55,107 bases of DNA. It comes from Candidatus Phytoplasma bonamiae. Its GTDB lineage: Bacteria; Bacillota_I; Bacilli_A; Acholeplasmatales; Acholeplasmataceae. Position 1 is the first letter of the stretch. Each line of letters begins with the position of its first letter. Positions 27,877 to 37,439 of this stretch are shown here, one piece after another. The notes under the pieces are model-generated. The model saw nothing but the letters and a program-made list of their open reading frames with translations. It was not told the DNA's origin and did no database searches. The stretch is taken from positions 1 through 55,107 of the forward strand of contig NZ_JAOSIQ010000001.1 in NCBI RefSeq assembly GCF_030586845.1. The letters are read 5' to 3'. Position numbers and translations under genes: made by a program.

Positions 27877-28659
27877 TTATTTAAATAAAGAAATTAAATT
27901 AACAACAAATATTAGAATTAAAAAAGAAAAAAAATATTTTATAATAATAAAATTTCTCATATATTTGTGACGCAATAAATCTATAATAAAAGAAATGAAT
28001 ATAATAATTCCATCTACAAAAAACAAAATATAACATAAATGAAAATTAAATTTTTGATTTAATAATAAAAACATAATATCGGTTCCACCAGTAGAAGAAC
28101 CACTAGAAAAAATTAAACCACAACCAATTCCTATACAAAAACTTATAATTAAAGAAACAACTAAAAGTTTTAAGAAATTATTTTTTTTAATAAAAACTGG
28201 TAATAAATTAATAAAAAAACTCTTATCAACAGAACGTTTAGACAAAAACTTAATAGACCAAGTAAAAATTAAATTAAACAAGATAGTAGTTATTAAAAAA
28301 AAACAAGTATTAGGTAACCAAAAACCACAAAACAACATAATAATTAAACGAGAAATAATAATGCCTAAAGGAGTGCTAAAAAAATAATTTTGCTTTTTTT
28401 CGACACGATTATAAAAAAAAATTTTGTCTAAAAAAAGCAAATTACTTTCTAATCCTCCTACTATAAATTCTTCGGCTAAAATAAAAAAATAAACACTAAA
28501 AATTAATAATAATAAACCTAATATAATTTTCGAAATCAGAAGTAAATGAAGTAAAAAAATATTATTAAAACTTAATTTATAAAAAAAAGATGAAAATAAC
28601 ATAATTAAACTCAAAATTAATAAAATAAAAATTGACATAAACTTACTATTTTTTTTCAT
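27877..28659 (-). CDS. YitT-family membrane protein lacking the C-terminal domain
   Basis: A 260-residue integral membrane protein with about six hydrophobic helices. The CGLIFSSGSSTGGTDIMFLL segment (about 179-198) is the hallmark of the YitT/DUF161 family (GL-F-SGGSTGGTD type). Most relatives carry a soluble DUF2179 domain after the last helix; here the protein ends soon after it (NLISLFK), so that domain is absent. Transport substrate is unknown for the family. It lies on the minus strand 280 bp upstream of pyk and may not share its transcript. Family assignment is reasonably sure; function is not known. Confidence 0.75.
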   Translation of the reverse strand: MKKNSKFMSIFILLILSLIMLFSSFFYKLSFNNIFLLHLLLISKIILGLLLLIFSVYFFILAEEFIVGGLESNLLFLDKIFFYNRVEKKQNYFFSTPLGIIISRLIIMLFCGFWLPNTCFFLITTILFNLIFTWSIKFLSKRSVDKSFFINLLPVFIKKNNFLKLLVVSLIISFCIGIGCGLIFSSGSSTGGTDIMFLLLNQKFNFHLCYILFFVDGIIIFISFIIDLLRHKYMRNFIIIKYFFSFLILIFVVNLISLFK

Positions 28660-28770
28660 TTAAAAATATTCCAGACCTACCTTTCTTTTATATAATTTAA
28701 TATTATTTTTTTGATAAACTTATCAACATTAAAATTAAAAATAATAAATAAACAATAAATAAATTATAAA

Positions 28771-28800
28771 AGTGACTAATATTTAAAAATATTAGTCACT
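28771..28800 (-). terminator. perfect hairpin terminator
   Basis: AGTGACTAATATTT and its exact reverse complement (14-nt arms) flank two A residues. Read on the minus strand the hairpin is followed by TTTTATAATTT, as in an intrinsic terminator. It would stop minus-strand transcripts coming from the group II intron relic before the YitT-like gene. Read on the plus strand it lacks a T tract. Confidence 0.7.
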
Positions 28801-28929
28801 CAAGTGCATAATAAATTAAAATAAATCGACGTAATGCTATATATTTTATTATTTAACATATAAAATTAAAATTATCAAAAGAATAACCAGTAATGATAAT
28901 AAAATATAAACTTATTATCATTTTCAATA

Positions 28930-29885
28930 ACGAGATCTATCATTCAGTGATATATCACGAATATACCATCTAAACCAGACAAACAAATTACCTATTATCC
29001 AGATTGTCAAAATAATTTGTCCTGTTTACAGAAATAACTTTATGTCACCGCTATTTAATTGTATATTTTTATCATCCTTGATCGCTTAAATTCTTTAATA
29101 TCGTATATTTATTGATAATTTTTCTAACGAAGGTCGTTTTTACATAACACGATAGCTTGTCCTCCTCTCCCTGCATCAATTTTCATACTATGTACATCTT
29201 TTATATAATAAAATAATAGTGGTATATATATCCTAAAGTTAATCAGAATTAATATTTTTGTGGCATTCATCTAACAGTTAAATTATTATTATGTTTTTGA
29301 GGAAATGAAATTTAATCATCACATCCGTCCGAAACTCTCTTTGGTGTTTCTTATTCTTTTCATCTTTTCTCAACAACAGATAATTTCAGTTCTCATTTTG
29401 ATTCTTATCTTTTTAAATTCGAAATATTAAATATCTTGAAAGGAATCTTTTTACCTGTAATCTTGAAAATACTAAAACGATTGAAGTTGATAATAACCGT
29501 TATTATTGATGGTATTTCTCGATCTTCATCCGATACCATTCGATAGTCTATCTTTTAAAATTTTTAATCCGTTCCACTGAATTTATTAGTAGCAATTTGA
29601 TTTGAATATTTAATAGATATTTATCATGTTATTTAAATCCCACTTCTAAACTCTTTTGGTAAGACTTTCATTATTTAAAGAACGATTTTAAGTAATCTTT
29701 AATCTTGACAAAAACTTAGTTGCTTGATTTCATCATCGAATAAACCATAAATTACTGACTTCTTTCGCCCTATCAAGGTCGTTAACCTTGTTCCAGAAAG
29801 GAAGATTAACTTGATCATTCCAGATCCAGTTTTACTCCTCCGACTACTAAGAAGTCACTTTCTCCTTGGGCTATATAATGACTTT
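28930..29885 (-). pseudogene. decayed group II intron with reverse-transcriptase remnant
   Basis: The minus strand at 28972-29005 aligns along its length with the 34-nt domain V at 55013-55046. It keeps a GNRA-type loop (GTAA) but has lost the AGC catalytic triad (now ATC). The 60 nt upstream also align (29006-29065 with 55047-55107), including a shared GGTGACA-containing word. Further upstream, frames broken by stops include CCCAAGGA (near 29862-29869), fitting the PQG of reverse-transcriptase motif 4, and a TTTATTCGA-GATGA stretch (near 29730-29746), fitting a damaged FIRYADD. Their spacing of about 44 codons suits such enzymes. The 5' ribozyme half is missing. This is a dead fragment. Confidence 0.65.
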
Positions 29886-30305
29886 AATCTCATTATTCAA
29901 ACAAAAATAATAGTTATTTGTATTGATAATAAAAAAAATATATTCATTTTAATACTACTTTTTATCGTAACTTAAAAAAGAGAAAAATGCAAATTTAAGA
30001 CATACAAAATACAAAAAAATATTCAATTTTTTTATAAAAAAATTCTTTTCATAAAATGTTTTAATTAATATATTTTATAGGATAATAATTGTTAAAATAT
30101 TTATATATTTATAATTTTCGTATATTCCATGGTTAATTAGTGAATCATATCTTAAATAATTAGTTATCTAACATAAGATATAGTATATTTATTTAATTCA
30201 AAATAATAAATCTAATTATAATTAGTATAAACAACAAATGCATCATGTTAATAGTTCAATAGGAATATGTAACATTTAACATAAAATAAAAAGGAATTAT
30301 TTTTT

Positions 30306-31979
30306 ATGTTACTTAATAAAATACAAAAACAACTTACTGACAAAATTATTAAAGTTTTTGAGAATCAAAAAACTACTTTACTGGTAGCTCCGACAGGTTC
30401 AGGAAAAACAATTATGTTTTCTTACATTCTAAGTCATTTTTTTCAAATAAAATCGATTAATAAAGCTTGTGTATTGGTGCATAGAGAAGAATTAATGCAA
30501 CAAAATAAAAATGCCTTTGAAAATATTAATCCTAATATAACCACATGTTGTTTTAACTCAAAAATTAAAAAATGGGATGCTCAAGTAATTTTTGCTATGG
30601 TACAAACTTTAGTCAAAAATCTTCAAAAAAACCCTAATATAGATATGTTGATCATCGACGAAGCACATCACTCTGTAGCTAATACTTACAAAATCATTAT
30701 AGATCATTTTCTCCAATTTAATCCTAAATGTAAAATTCTTGGTGTTACAGCTACTCCGATAAGAGGTGATAGAAAAAAATTAAAAGAAATTTTTCCAGAA
30801 ATTACAGCCCAAATTACAGTACAAGAATTAATTCAAGCTGGTTATTTAGTTAAACCGGAAGTTTTTATTAGAGATGTCGGTATTCAAAAAAAAATATATA
30901 ATTTATATCAAAAAAATCAAGAATATGATTTAAATAAGGTAGCAAATATTATAAATACAACCGCTATTAATTCAGAAGTGATTACTCACTGGAAAAAATA
31001 CGCCCAAAATCGTCAAACTGTAATTTTTTGCGCAAACATCAAACATGCTCATGATGTAACAGAAACATTTAAAAAAGCCGGAATTAAATCTCAATTAATT
31101 ACAGGCAATTATACAAGCGAAAAAAGAAATATAATATTAAAAAATTTTGATAAAACCAAATTTCAAGTTATCGTTAATGTTAACATCTTAACAGAGGGAT
31201 GGGATTGTCAAATCGTTTCGTGTGTAGTATTATTAAGACCAAGTTCTTTTAAATCTACAATTGTACAAATGATCGGTCGCGGTTTAAGACCTATAACAAA
31301 TCATATACAATATCCTCATATTATTAAAAAAGATTGTATTATACTAGATTTTGGAACGTCTATCCAAAATAATCCTAAATTATTTGAATATTTATCTCTA
31401 AAAAATCCGAAAAATAAAAAAAATTTAAATAATGTAAATAATAAAAATTTTACAGATATATCGGAAAATTCAAAAGAATCCAAAGAAATACAATTCACTA
31501 AAGATATTAAAATGAAAAAATATGATATATTAAAAAATTCGAATTTTGAATGGTATGATTTAACTAATCATAAAAAGCATTATATAGCAGGATTTCATGC
31601 TTGGGCTTATATAACTCATTATAAAGACATTTATATAGCTATTGGTGGTAAAAAAGAACCCAAAACAGCTAAATGTTTATTTAAAGGAAATGAAGATAAT
31701 TGTTTTGCTATCGCTAATGATTGGTTAAATTTACACGAAACAGATAAATCAGCTTATAAAACTCAATATTGGAATCAACATCTTTATACATCTAAACAAC
31801 GCGAGTATTTATTTCGTTTATTAAAATTAAGACAAAAAAATAAAAAAATTAACTTTTCTATTTTATTTGATAAACAAAAAATGAAAAATATGAACAAGTA
31901 TCAAATGTCTAAAATAATAACTTTTCTAATAAAATATAATGAAATCAAAAAAATAATACTAAAAATAATAAAACCTTAA
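30306..31979 (+). CDS. superfamily 2 DEAH-type helicase
   Basis: A 557-residue ATP-dependent helicase of the SSL2/UvsW-like branch. Motifs: Walker A APTGSGKT (28-35), motif Ia VLVHREEL (56-63), motif II DEAH (118-121), motif III TATP (148-151), GWDC, and motif VI QMIGRGLRP (about 321-329), all intact. The C-terminal 150 residues (about 400-557) include an unassigned domain with GFHAWAYITHYKD and many Trp/Tyr residues. Similar proteins are encoded by phages and phytoplasma islands. It converges on the jetC-like gene, whose end is 41 bp away, with no clear terminator between them. Substrate (DNA or RNA) cannot be told by eye. Confidence 0.85.
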   Translation: MLLNKIQKQLTDKIIKVFENQKTTLLVAPTGSGKTIMFSYILSHFFQIKSINKACVLVHREELMQQNKNAFENINPNITTCCFNSKIKKWDAQVIFAMVQTLVKNLQKNPNIDMLIIDEAHHSVANTYKIIIDHFLQFNPKCKILGVTATPIRGDRKKLKEIFPEITAQITVQELIQAGYLVKPEVFIRDVGIQKKIYNLYQKNQEYDLNKVANIINTTAINSEVITHWKKYAQNRQTVIFCANIKHAHDVTETFKKAGIKSQLITGNYTSEKRNIILKNFDKTKFQVIVNVNILTEGWDCQIVSCVVLLRPSSFKSTIVQMIGRGLRPITNHIQYPHIIKKDCIILDFGTSIQNNPKLFEYLSLKNPKNKKNLNNVNNKNFTDISENSKESKEIQFTKDIKMKKYDILKNSNFEWYDLTNHKKHYIAGFHAWAYITHYKDIYIAIGGKKEPKTAKCLFKGNEDNCFAIANDWLNLHETDKSAYKTQYWNQHLYTSKQREYLFRLLKLRQKNKKINFSILFDKQKMKNMNKYQMSKIITFLIKYNEIKKIILKIIKP

Positions 31980-32020
31980 TAATAATTAGTATGATTAAAA
32001 AATAAAAATAATTTTAAAAA

Positions 32021-35000
32021 TTAAAGATTCAGTATATTTCTTGTGAAATTTTCAACAACAACATGATTATCATCTTTCATAATAATTAAATTAGTTTGCA
32101 CATAAGGAGAAATATCTACAATCCTTTGTGGAGGAATGGCCATAATAAATTGAATATTTAAAGAATTAAAAAAACGCATCATGCCTTCTATTCTAGCTTC
32201 ATCCATATTATTGAAAGCTTCGTCAAACAAAACCAAACAACCTTGATTATCGTTTGCGCTATTTAACTGTTCAAAACAAATAGACATAATAATGTAAAAA
32301 GGCACTTGAGTTTCGCCTCCAGATTTTTCACGAAAAATTTTCGAAAAAAAAGAATAATTATTATTAATATCTTTTATTTGAATATCATACGTCATATAAT
32401 TACGATAATCTAAAAAAGATTCTGCTATATCTTCATAACCTTCTTCAAAAGAAATAATTTTATCAAATAATTCCTCTAAAAGAATATTTTCGCACATTAA
32501 GCCTCTTTCAAAGAACTCATTTTTGGAATTATTATTATAACTAGAAATTATATCATAATATTTTTTGTAATCAGGATCGTTAGAAGGTTTAATCATTATT
32601 TGATAACTATCATTGCCAAAAGGTCTATCATTTAATAATTTATTTAACTTATTAATTTGTTGTTTAGTATTATCTATACTTTCTTTTAATTTATTAATAA
32701 ATTCTTCTTTAAAAATTATTTCAGTTTTATAAGTTAATTCTTTAGCTTCTTGTTCGTAATCTGATAAATTTTGAGTATTCTTAGAATTATATTCTTGATA
32801 AAAATATTCCAAATTTTCTAATCGAGCTTCAATATCGGAAATATTATATTTTTGCAAATAAATTTGAATTTGATTGATTAAATCCATTTGTTGATTTAAT
32901 TTTTGCTGTTCTATATTTTTTAAAGAATCATTAATTTTATTTAAAATAAAATCATAATTGTCATTATATTGTTGGTAATAATGATATAAGTGTACATTTA
33001 TTTTATCTTCTATGGAATTAGAAATTTTTTTACCTATCAAAATAGTTAATTTTTGATTTAATTCAGACAAATTAATTTTAATTTTGGTAGTTTCTAAGTC
33101 ATAATTATTCAAATTATTATTTAAATTTGCTATTTTAAACAAGATTCTTTCCAATTGTTCATTATTATTCTTTTTTTGATTCATAATGGCAATTAAACTA
33201 TCTTCAATATTTCGAAGATTTAAATCTGAACTTAATTGTGTTATTTGTTGTGAAACTTTTTGTTTTTTAACTTTAATAGATAATAATTCTGAATATAAAT
33301 TAAAATTATCTGAAATTAAAATATTAGCCAATTTACTTTTATTCAATAAATTAATTATTTCTTGATATTTATTGAAAACACTTTGATGTCGCAACAATAA
33401 AGAATTAAATTTTTGAATTTCTGATAAAATAAGATTTTCACGTATCTTAATAGAATTATTGCCAATGTAAGGGAATTGATAAAATTTTGGATTAATTTTT
33501 CTTAAAGTGTATTGGCTATAAACCAAACAATCAGGAGTAATAGCTGTTTTGTGTTTTTTTAAATTTACAGGATCCAATTCACATATAATATTAGATAAAA
33601 GTAAACGAATATATTTTAAAGCATTTTTGTTATCAGAAGATATCTTAGTTGATAAACTGTTAAAATTATCTTTAATAAAAGGTATTTGCGCTACATTAAC
33701 TAATCCTATATCATAAAAATTATTATCTACAGATTGTGGTAAATTGCTATATATTTTTAATGCCTGATCAAAATAATTTTCTTCTATCAACAAATTAAAT
33801 TTTCTATTCCCTAAAAAACCTTCTATAGCGTTTCTCCATAAATTATCATTAATATCTATTAATTCACATAAAGGATAAATGCATACCGATAAACTATAAA
33901 AATCACTTAACTTTTTATTTAAAATTTCAATTAAATTTTGTATATGTTGAGGATAAACAGACATAACGGAAGAAAGAAGATGACGATCTTTTTCTTTATC
34001 TAAAATTTTTTTCTGCAAATCTAAAATAAACTTATTAGAATCATTTGTTTTTATATTAAAATTAATTATTTCTTTTGATATAAAAAGTCGTAATTTTTCC
34101 AAAATAACCTTTAATTTTGGGAAATTTCCTTGAATTTCGGAAAATCCTAAATTCAAAAAATCACTTATACAATTAATACTATCTGAATAAATTTCGGAAG
34201 GAGATAAATTTTGCAACTGCTTTAAATTCATTAATTCTTGAGTAATTTGATTTTGAAAAAAATTAATTTTTTCGTTTAAAGTATGTTCGAGATTTTCATA
34301 AAAAACTAAATCTTTGCGAAGATTATTTAACAATAATTTTCTATCATTAGATTTCAAAACAACTAATTCATTATTTAAAGTTTCTATAGTTGAATTAATT
34401 TGTTCTTTTTGGAATAATAATTTTTTTAAACTTAATTCGTCAGCTTCTTTCTTAGATTGACACGAATCTAAATCAAAATTATTTTTTTTAATTTGCACTT
34501 TATATAAAAGACATTGATAAATCTGAATCTGTTCTTTTAAGTGAATAAATTTTTTATCAGCATCTATAATATTAGTTAAATAAAATAATTTCTGTTTTTC
34601 AAAGTTTATCTGAAGCTCTAATTTTTTTAATTGTTTAAAACTATTTTTTAAACTTGAAATATTTATAGGATTAGGTTCTAACAAAAACTCAAAAACAAAA
34701 TTTTGCAAATTAAGCGGTTTAAAAGCTAAAGCTTTAGGTAACATTTGAATATATTTGCTTACATTAATGTTCAAATAATTACCTATAGCATTTTGATATT
34801 GTTTTTTAGTATCGAAAAAATTAAAATTAGGAAGGTATTTTCTTAAAAAAAGAAAAAATTGTTTTTGAGTTTTGGGTTGATCATTTTCTACACACATGTT
34901 ATTAATAAACTTCATATTTTCTATAAAATAAAATTTTTCTTTTAATTGACCACTACGAGAAAGTTCTAAAACACAACCAAAAAGACTATATTTTTTATTA

Positions 35001-35302
35001 ACATTATCATAAAATTCCAATAAAATATGTGTAATAACATCTTGATCTCTTAAAAATTCTTTATTCTCTGCTCCGATTTTACAACGCATATAACTTTCTA
35101 AAGAGCGCTTAGCATTAACATTCGCTGCTATATTAAACTTAACATGATTACGTTCTCCTATCAAAACATACTGTAAAGCATCTAATAAAGTTGATTTTCC
35201 GGAACCATTTTCTCCAGAAACTAAAGTATTATTTTCAATATCAATAATTTGAAAAGAAAAAAAATGCCAATTTACTAATTGTATTTTCGTCAATTTTTTC
35301 AT
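32021..35302 (-). CDS. JetC/MksB-like SMC ATPase
   Basis: A 1093-residue SMC-type protein with globular ATPase ends and long coiled coils. Walker A GENGSGKST is at 30-38, the N-terminal NWHFF motif at 11-15. Coiled coils cover about 225-390 and 640-900 around a compact hinge-like region (about 460-640). The signature SGGE is at 994-997, and Walker B VLFDEAFNNMDE (1024-1035) has Asp1027 and Glu1028. This resembles the SMC subunit JetC of Wadjet defence systems and its MksB/MukB relatives, which extrude DNA loops and, in Wadjet, direct cleavage of plasmids. The ATG follows the jetB-like stop by 1 nt. All ATPase residues are present, so it is probably active, but no kleisin or nuclease gene adjoins it. 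Confidence 0.85.
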   Translation of the reverse strand: MKKLTKIQLVNWHFFSFQIIDIENNTLVSGENGSGKSTLLDALQYVLIGERNHVKFNIAANVNAKRSLESYMRCKIGAENKEFLRDQDVITHILLEFYDNVNKKYSLFGCVLELSRSGQLKEKFYFIENMKFINNMCVENDQPKTQKQFFLFLRKYLPNFNFFDTKKQYQNAIGNYLNINVSKYIQMLPKALAFKPLNLQNFVFEFLLEPNPINISSLKNSFKQLKKLELQINFEKQKLFYLTNIIDADKKFIHLKEQIQIYQCLLYKVQIKKNNFDLDSCQSKKEADELSLKKLLFQKEQINSTIETLNNELVVLKSNDRKLLLNNLRKDLVFYENLEHTLNEKINFFQNQITQELMNLKQLQNLSPSEIYSDSINCISDFLNLGFSEIQGNFPKLKVILEKLRLFISKEIINFNIKTNDSNKFILDLQKKILDKEKDRHLLSSVMSVYPQHIQNLIEILNKKLSDFYSLSVCIYPLCELIDINDNLWRNAIEGFLGNRKFNLLIEENYFDQALKIYSNLPQSVDNNFYDIGLVNVAQIPFIKDNFNSLSTKISSDNKNALKYIRLLLSNIICELDPVNLKKHKTAITPDCLVYSQYTLRKINPKFYQFPYIGNNSIKIRENLILSEIQKFNSLLLRHQSVFNKYQEIINLLNKSKLANILISDNFNLYSELLSIKVKKQKVSQQITQLSSDLNLRNIEDSLIAIMNQKKNNNEQLERILFKIANLNNNLNNYDLETTKIKINLSELNQKLTILIGKKISNSIEDKINVHLYHYYQQYNDNYDFILNKINDSLKNIEQQKLNQQMDLINQIQIYLQKYNISDIEARLENLEYFYQEYNSKNTQNLSDYEQEAKELTYKTEIIFKEEFINKLKESIDNTKQQINKLNKLLNDRPFGNDSYQIMIKPSNDPDYKKYYDIISSYNNNSKNEFFERGLMCENILLEELFDKIISFEEGYEDIAESFLDYRNYMTYDIQIKDINNNYSFFSKIFREKSGGETQVPFYIIMSICFEQLNSANDNQGCLVLFDEAFNNMDEARIEGMMRFFNSLNIQFIMAIPPQRIVDISPYVQTNLIIMKDDNHVVVENFTRNILNL

Positions 35303-35303
35303 T

Positions 35304-35918
35304 TTAATTTTTCACATCCGTAGTAAATAATTCTTGATAGTATTGTAACATGCCCAAATTAATTAAATATAAAATAGTAGGATAAATACGAATAATCAAA
35401 TCATTTGGTAAATAATGATTATAATCAGAAAAATCAATAATATTATACTGTTTAAATAAAATTAAAGAATTTTTTATCTTTTCTTTAGTTAATTTATGCA
35501 TTTCGGCATAACCAATACTTTTTAATTCAAGATAAATATCTTGTAAATAAATTTCAATTTTATTATTTAAAGGTATTAATTCTTTCTTTTTTTGAAATAA
35601 AATTCTAAATAAAAATAATAATAAACTTTCTTCTTTTTTAATCCGCAATCTGTTAAATTGTTGAATATTTTTAAGAAAAATCACTTCATCATATTTATGA
35701 ATTTCTAATTCGAAATCAACTAATTTTAAAAAAGAAATAAACATTTCTTGATGTAATAAAATAAACCTATAATCATTTAAATCAGAATTTTTTTGAGCAG
35801 TTAGATAATTAACTTGAAATAATTTATTAATAATTCGAGAAAAAATATCTTTTTCTTTTTCTTTTAAAATTTTAAATTTCTGAGAAAATACTTGCAAATC
35901 TTGTGTTTTTTGATCCAT
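35304..35918 (-). CDS. JetB/MksE-like subunit (DUF4194)
   Basis: A 204-residue protein resembling the DUF4194 family, the winged-helix (KITE) partner of JetC/MksB. It has an alternating helical pattern with the FILLHQEMFISFLKLVDFELEI-type segment (about 48-69) and the RLRIKKEESLLLFLFRILF region (about 92-110) typical of this family. It starts 1 nt-coupled to the downstream ATPase gene, which strongly supports the assignment. AAAGGTAATT precedes the ATG. JetA (kleisin), normally upstream, is not here: the next gene is a Cof-type phosphatase 112 bp away. Family assignment is by pattern and context. Confidence 0.75.
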   Translation of the reverse strand: MDQKTQDLQVFSQKFKILKEKEKDIFSRIINKLFQVNYLTAQKNSDLNDYRFILLHQEMFISFLKLVDFELEIHKYDEVIFLKNIQQFNRLRIKKEESLLLFLFRILFQKKKELIPLNNKIEIYLQDIYLELKSIGYAEMHKLTKEKIKNSLILFKQYNIIDFSDYNHYLPNDLIIRIYPTILYLINLGMLQYYQELFTTDVKN

Positions 35919-36030
35919 AATTACCTTTCCTAAAAGTCTTCTGAATTAAAAATCCTTATAATATAAAAATGAAAATATAAAATGATTTAAAATTTTCCTA
36001 AATTAAAAAAAATATTTTTTTAATCTAAAT

Positions 36031-36813
36031 TTAAATAAGTATATTTTTTTCAAAAAAATCATATAATTGATCTGAATCAATATGCGGAGCTATAAATTTA
36101 GCTACTGCTTTAGTTCGTGGATACAAACTATTTCCCATAGCTATACCAATATCCGCATAAGATAACATTTCGATATCATTACTACCATCTCCTGTACAAA
36201 TTAATTGATAATCAGGATATTTTAATTTAATTTTTGAAATACCATAATATTTGTTAACATAATCAATAGTTAAATCTACATGACTATTCCAAAAACATAT
36301 ATTTAAAAACTTTAAATCATTTCTAAAATTTTTAATTTTCTTGACATCTGAACCTAAAGCAACCATAAAATATATCTTAGACATCAATTTCAAATCATAA
36401 ACCACATCATAATTTAATTCTTTTTGATAATAATTAATCAAAGATTTATCTGATGAATTAGGATGATACAAAATTACTTCCTTATCAATATTAACACCGG
36501 CTAATAAAATATTAAAATTTTTAATTTTATTAACAAAACATTCGATATATTCTGATGGAATAGGATTTTCATTAATAATACCCTCGTTTTTAGATATAGT
36601 AACGGCGCCATTCATAATAACAAAATACTGAAAGCAAGATATCAAATCCCCTAAAACATTTAAATTGCGATAATTCCTTCCTGTAGCAATACCCAAAATA
36701 ATACCGGGTTTATTTGCTAAAGCTAAAATTAATTTTTTAGTTTGTGGCAAAATGGTTTGTTTATTGTTATGATAAAGAGTTTGATCTATGTCAAAAAAAT
36801 ATATTCTTTTCAT
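36031..36813 (-). CDS. Cof-type HAD-superfamily phosphatase
   Basis: A 260-residue cytosolic hydrolase of the Cof/HAD-IIB family, which dephosphorylates sugar phosphates, nucleotides or flavin precursors. HAD motif I is FFDIDQT (Asp8 and Asp10), motif II is the Thr of ATGRN, motif III is a Lys before TGDGSNDIEM, and motif IV is that GDGSND segment (about 213-219). The C2B cap lies between motifs II and III. AGGACG precedes the ATG. It is upstream of the jetBC-like pair on the same strand but not obviously functionally linked. The substrate is not known. Confidence 0.88.
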   Translation of the reverse strand: MKRIYFFDIDQTLYHNNKQTILPQTKKLILALANKPGIILGIATGRNYRNLNVLGDLISCFQYFVIMNGAVTISKNEGIINENPIPSEYIECFVNKIKNFNILLAGVNIDKEVILYHPNSSDKSLINYYQKELNYDVVYDLKLMSKIYFMVALGSDVKKIKNFRNDLKFLNICFWNSHVDLTIDYVNKYYGISKIKLKYPDYQLICTGDGSNDIEMLSYADIGIAMGNSLYPRTKAVAKFIAPHIDSDQLYDFFEKNILI

Positions 36814-37158
36814 CTAATGTTATCGTCCTAATTCTTGTTTTATAATAATTTTTACAAAAATTTATTCAAAATATAAATAAAAATTTTAGATAAAAATTTT
36901 ATTCCAAATATTAAATAATAGAAGTTAAAATAAATAATAAATCTTATATAAACCAAATAACAAAATAATTTTTATCTTGGAATATAAGTTATTTTTTAGA
37001 AATTTGAGATATAAACTAAATTACTGTATTTATTTTATTTATAATTTTAAGAATATCTTAAAAATTGTTTTAAAAAAAATTGTATAAAAAAACTAACCTA
37101 AATGTGTTTTTATTATATATTTAAAAACAAAAAATTTTAAATTTTTTTAATTTATTTA

Positions 37159-37167
37159 TGCTAAAAT
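37159..37167 (+). promoter_or_regulatory. candidate extended -10 of the malate-type carrier
   Basis: TGCTAAAAT fits an extended -10 (TG-n-TAnnnT). No good -35 is 17 bp upstream, which extended -10 promoters tolerate. It would give a leader of about 265 nt containing the TTGTAA palindrome. This is weak evidence in AT-rich DNA. Confidence 0.35.
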
Positions 37168-37219
37168 AGATTTATGTTAGATATATTTTTGGGAAAATAA
37201 AATCCTAAAAGTCTAAACA

Positions 37220-37234
37220 TTGTAAATATTACAA
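37220..37234. promoter_or_regulatory. TTGTAA-ATA-TTACAA palindrome, possible operator
   Basis: A perfect 6-6 inverted repeat with 3-nt centre, about 53 nt after the candidate -10 and 205 nt before the carrier start. Its size and symmetry fit a dimeric repressor site. No terminator T-tract follows it. No regulator gene is next to it. It could be chance. Confidence 0.3.
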
Positions 37235-37439
37235 CTTTGTAAATTTCCTTTAAATACAAAAAAATTCAATTTTTGGATTTTAATATTCATTTATAAAATT
37301 ACTTTCCTCAGTCGCTAAACATTATAAATAAAATATTAAATAAAATAATTAATAAAATTGAATTTTTACAGATATTTTTAAAATAAAATTAAATTTTGAA
37401 ATATAAAAAGTCTGTTAACAAAAAAGGGGTATTTCTGAT

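Larger units (their letters stand above)
28660..30305. other. 1.65-kb region without an intact gene
   Basis: This is the second longest accessory-looking stretch. It contains a perfect terminator hairpin (28771-28800) and a decayed group II intron 3' part on the minus strand (about 28930-29885). The remainder, 29890-30305, is very AT-rich and must hold the promoter and leader of the helicase gene. The relic patch is visibly richer in G and C than the flanks. No tRNA is seen. Confidence 0.6.
36814..37439. other. divergent control region, phosphatase/malate carrier
   Basis: This 626-bp region contains no ORF with a ribosome-binding site. It holds a candidate extended -10 and a TTGTAA-ATA-TTACAA palindrome ahead of the plus-strand carrier gene. 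The rest is AT-rich and shows no RNA gene. Confidence 0.5.
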
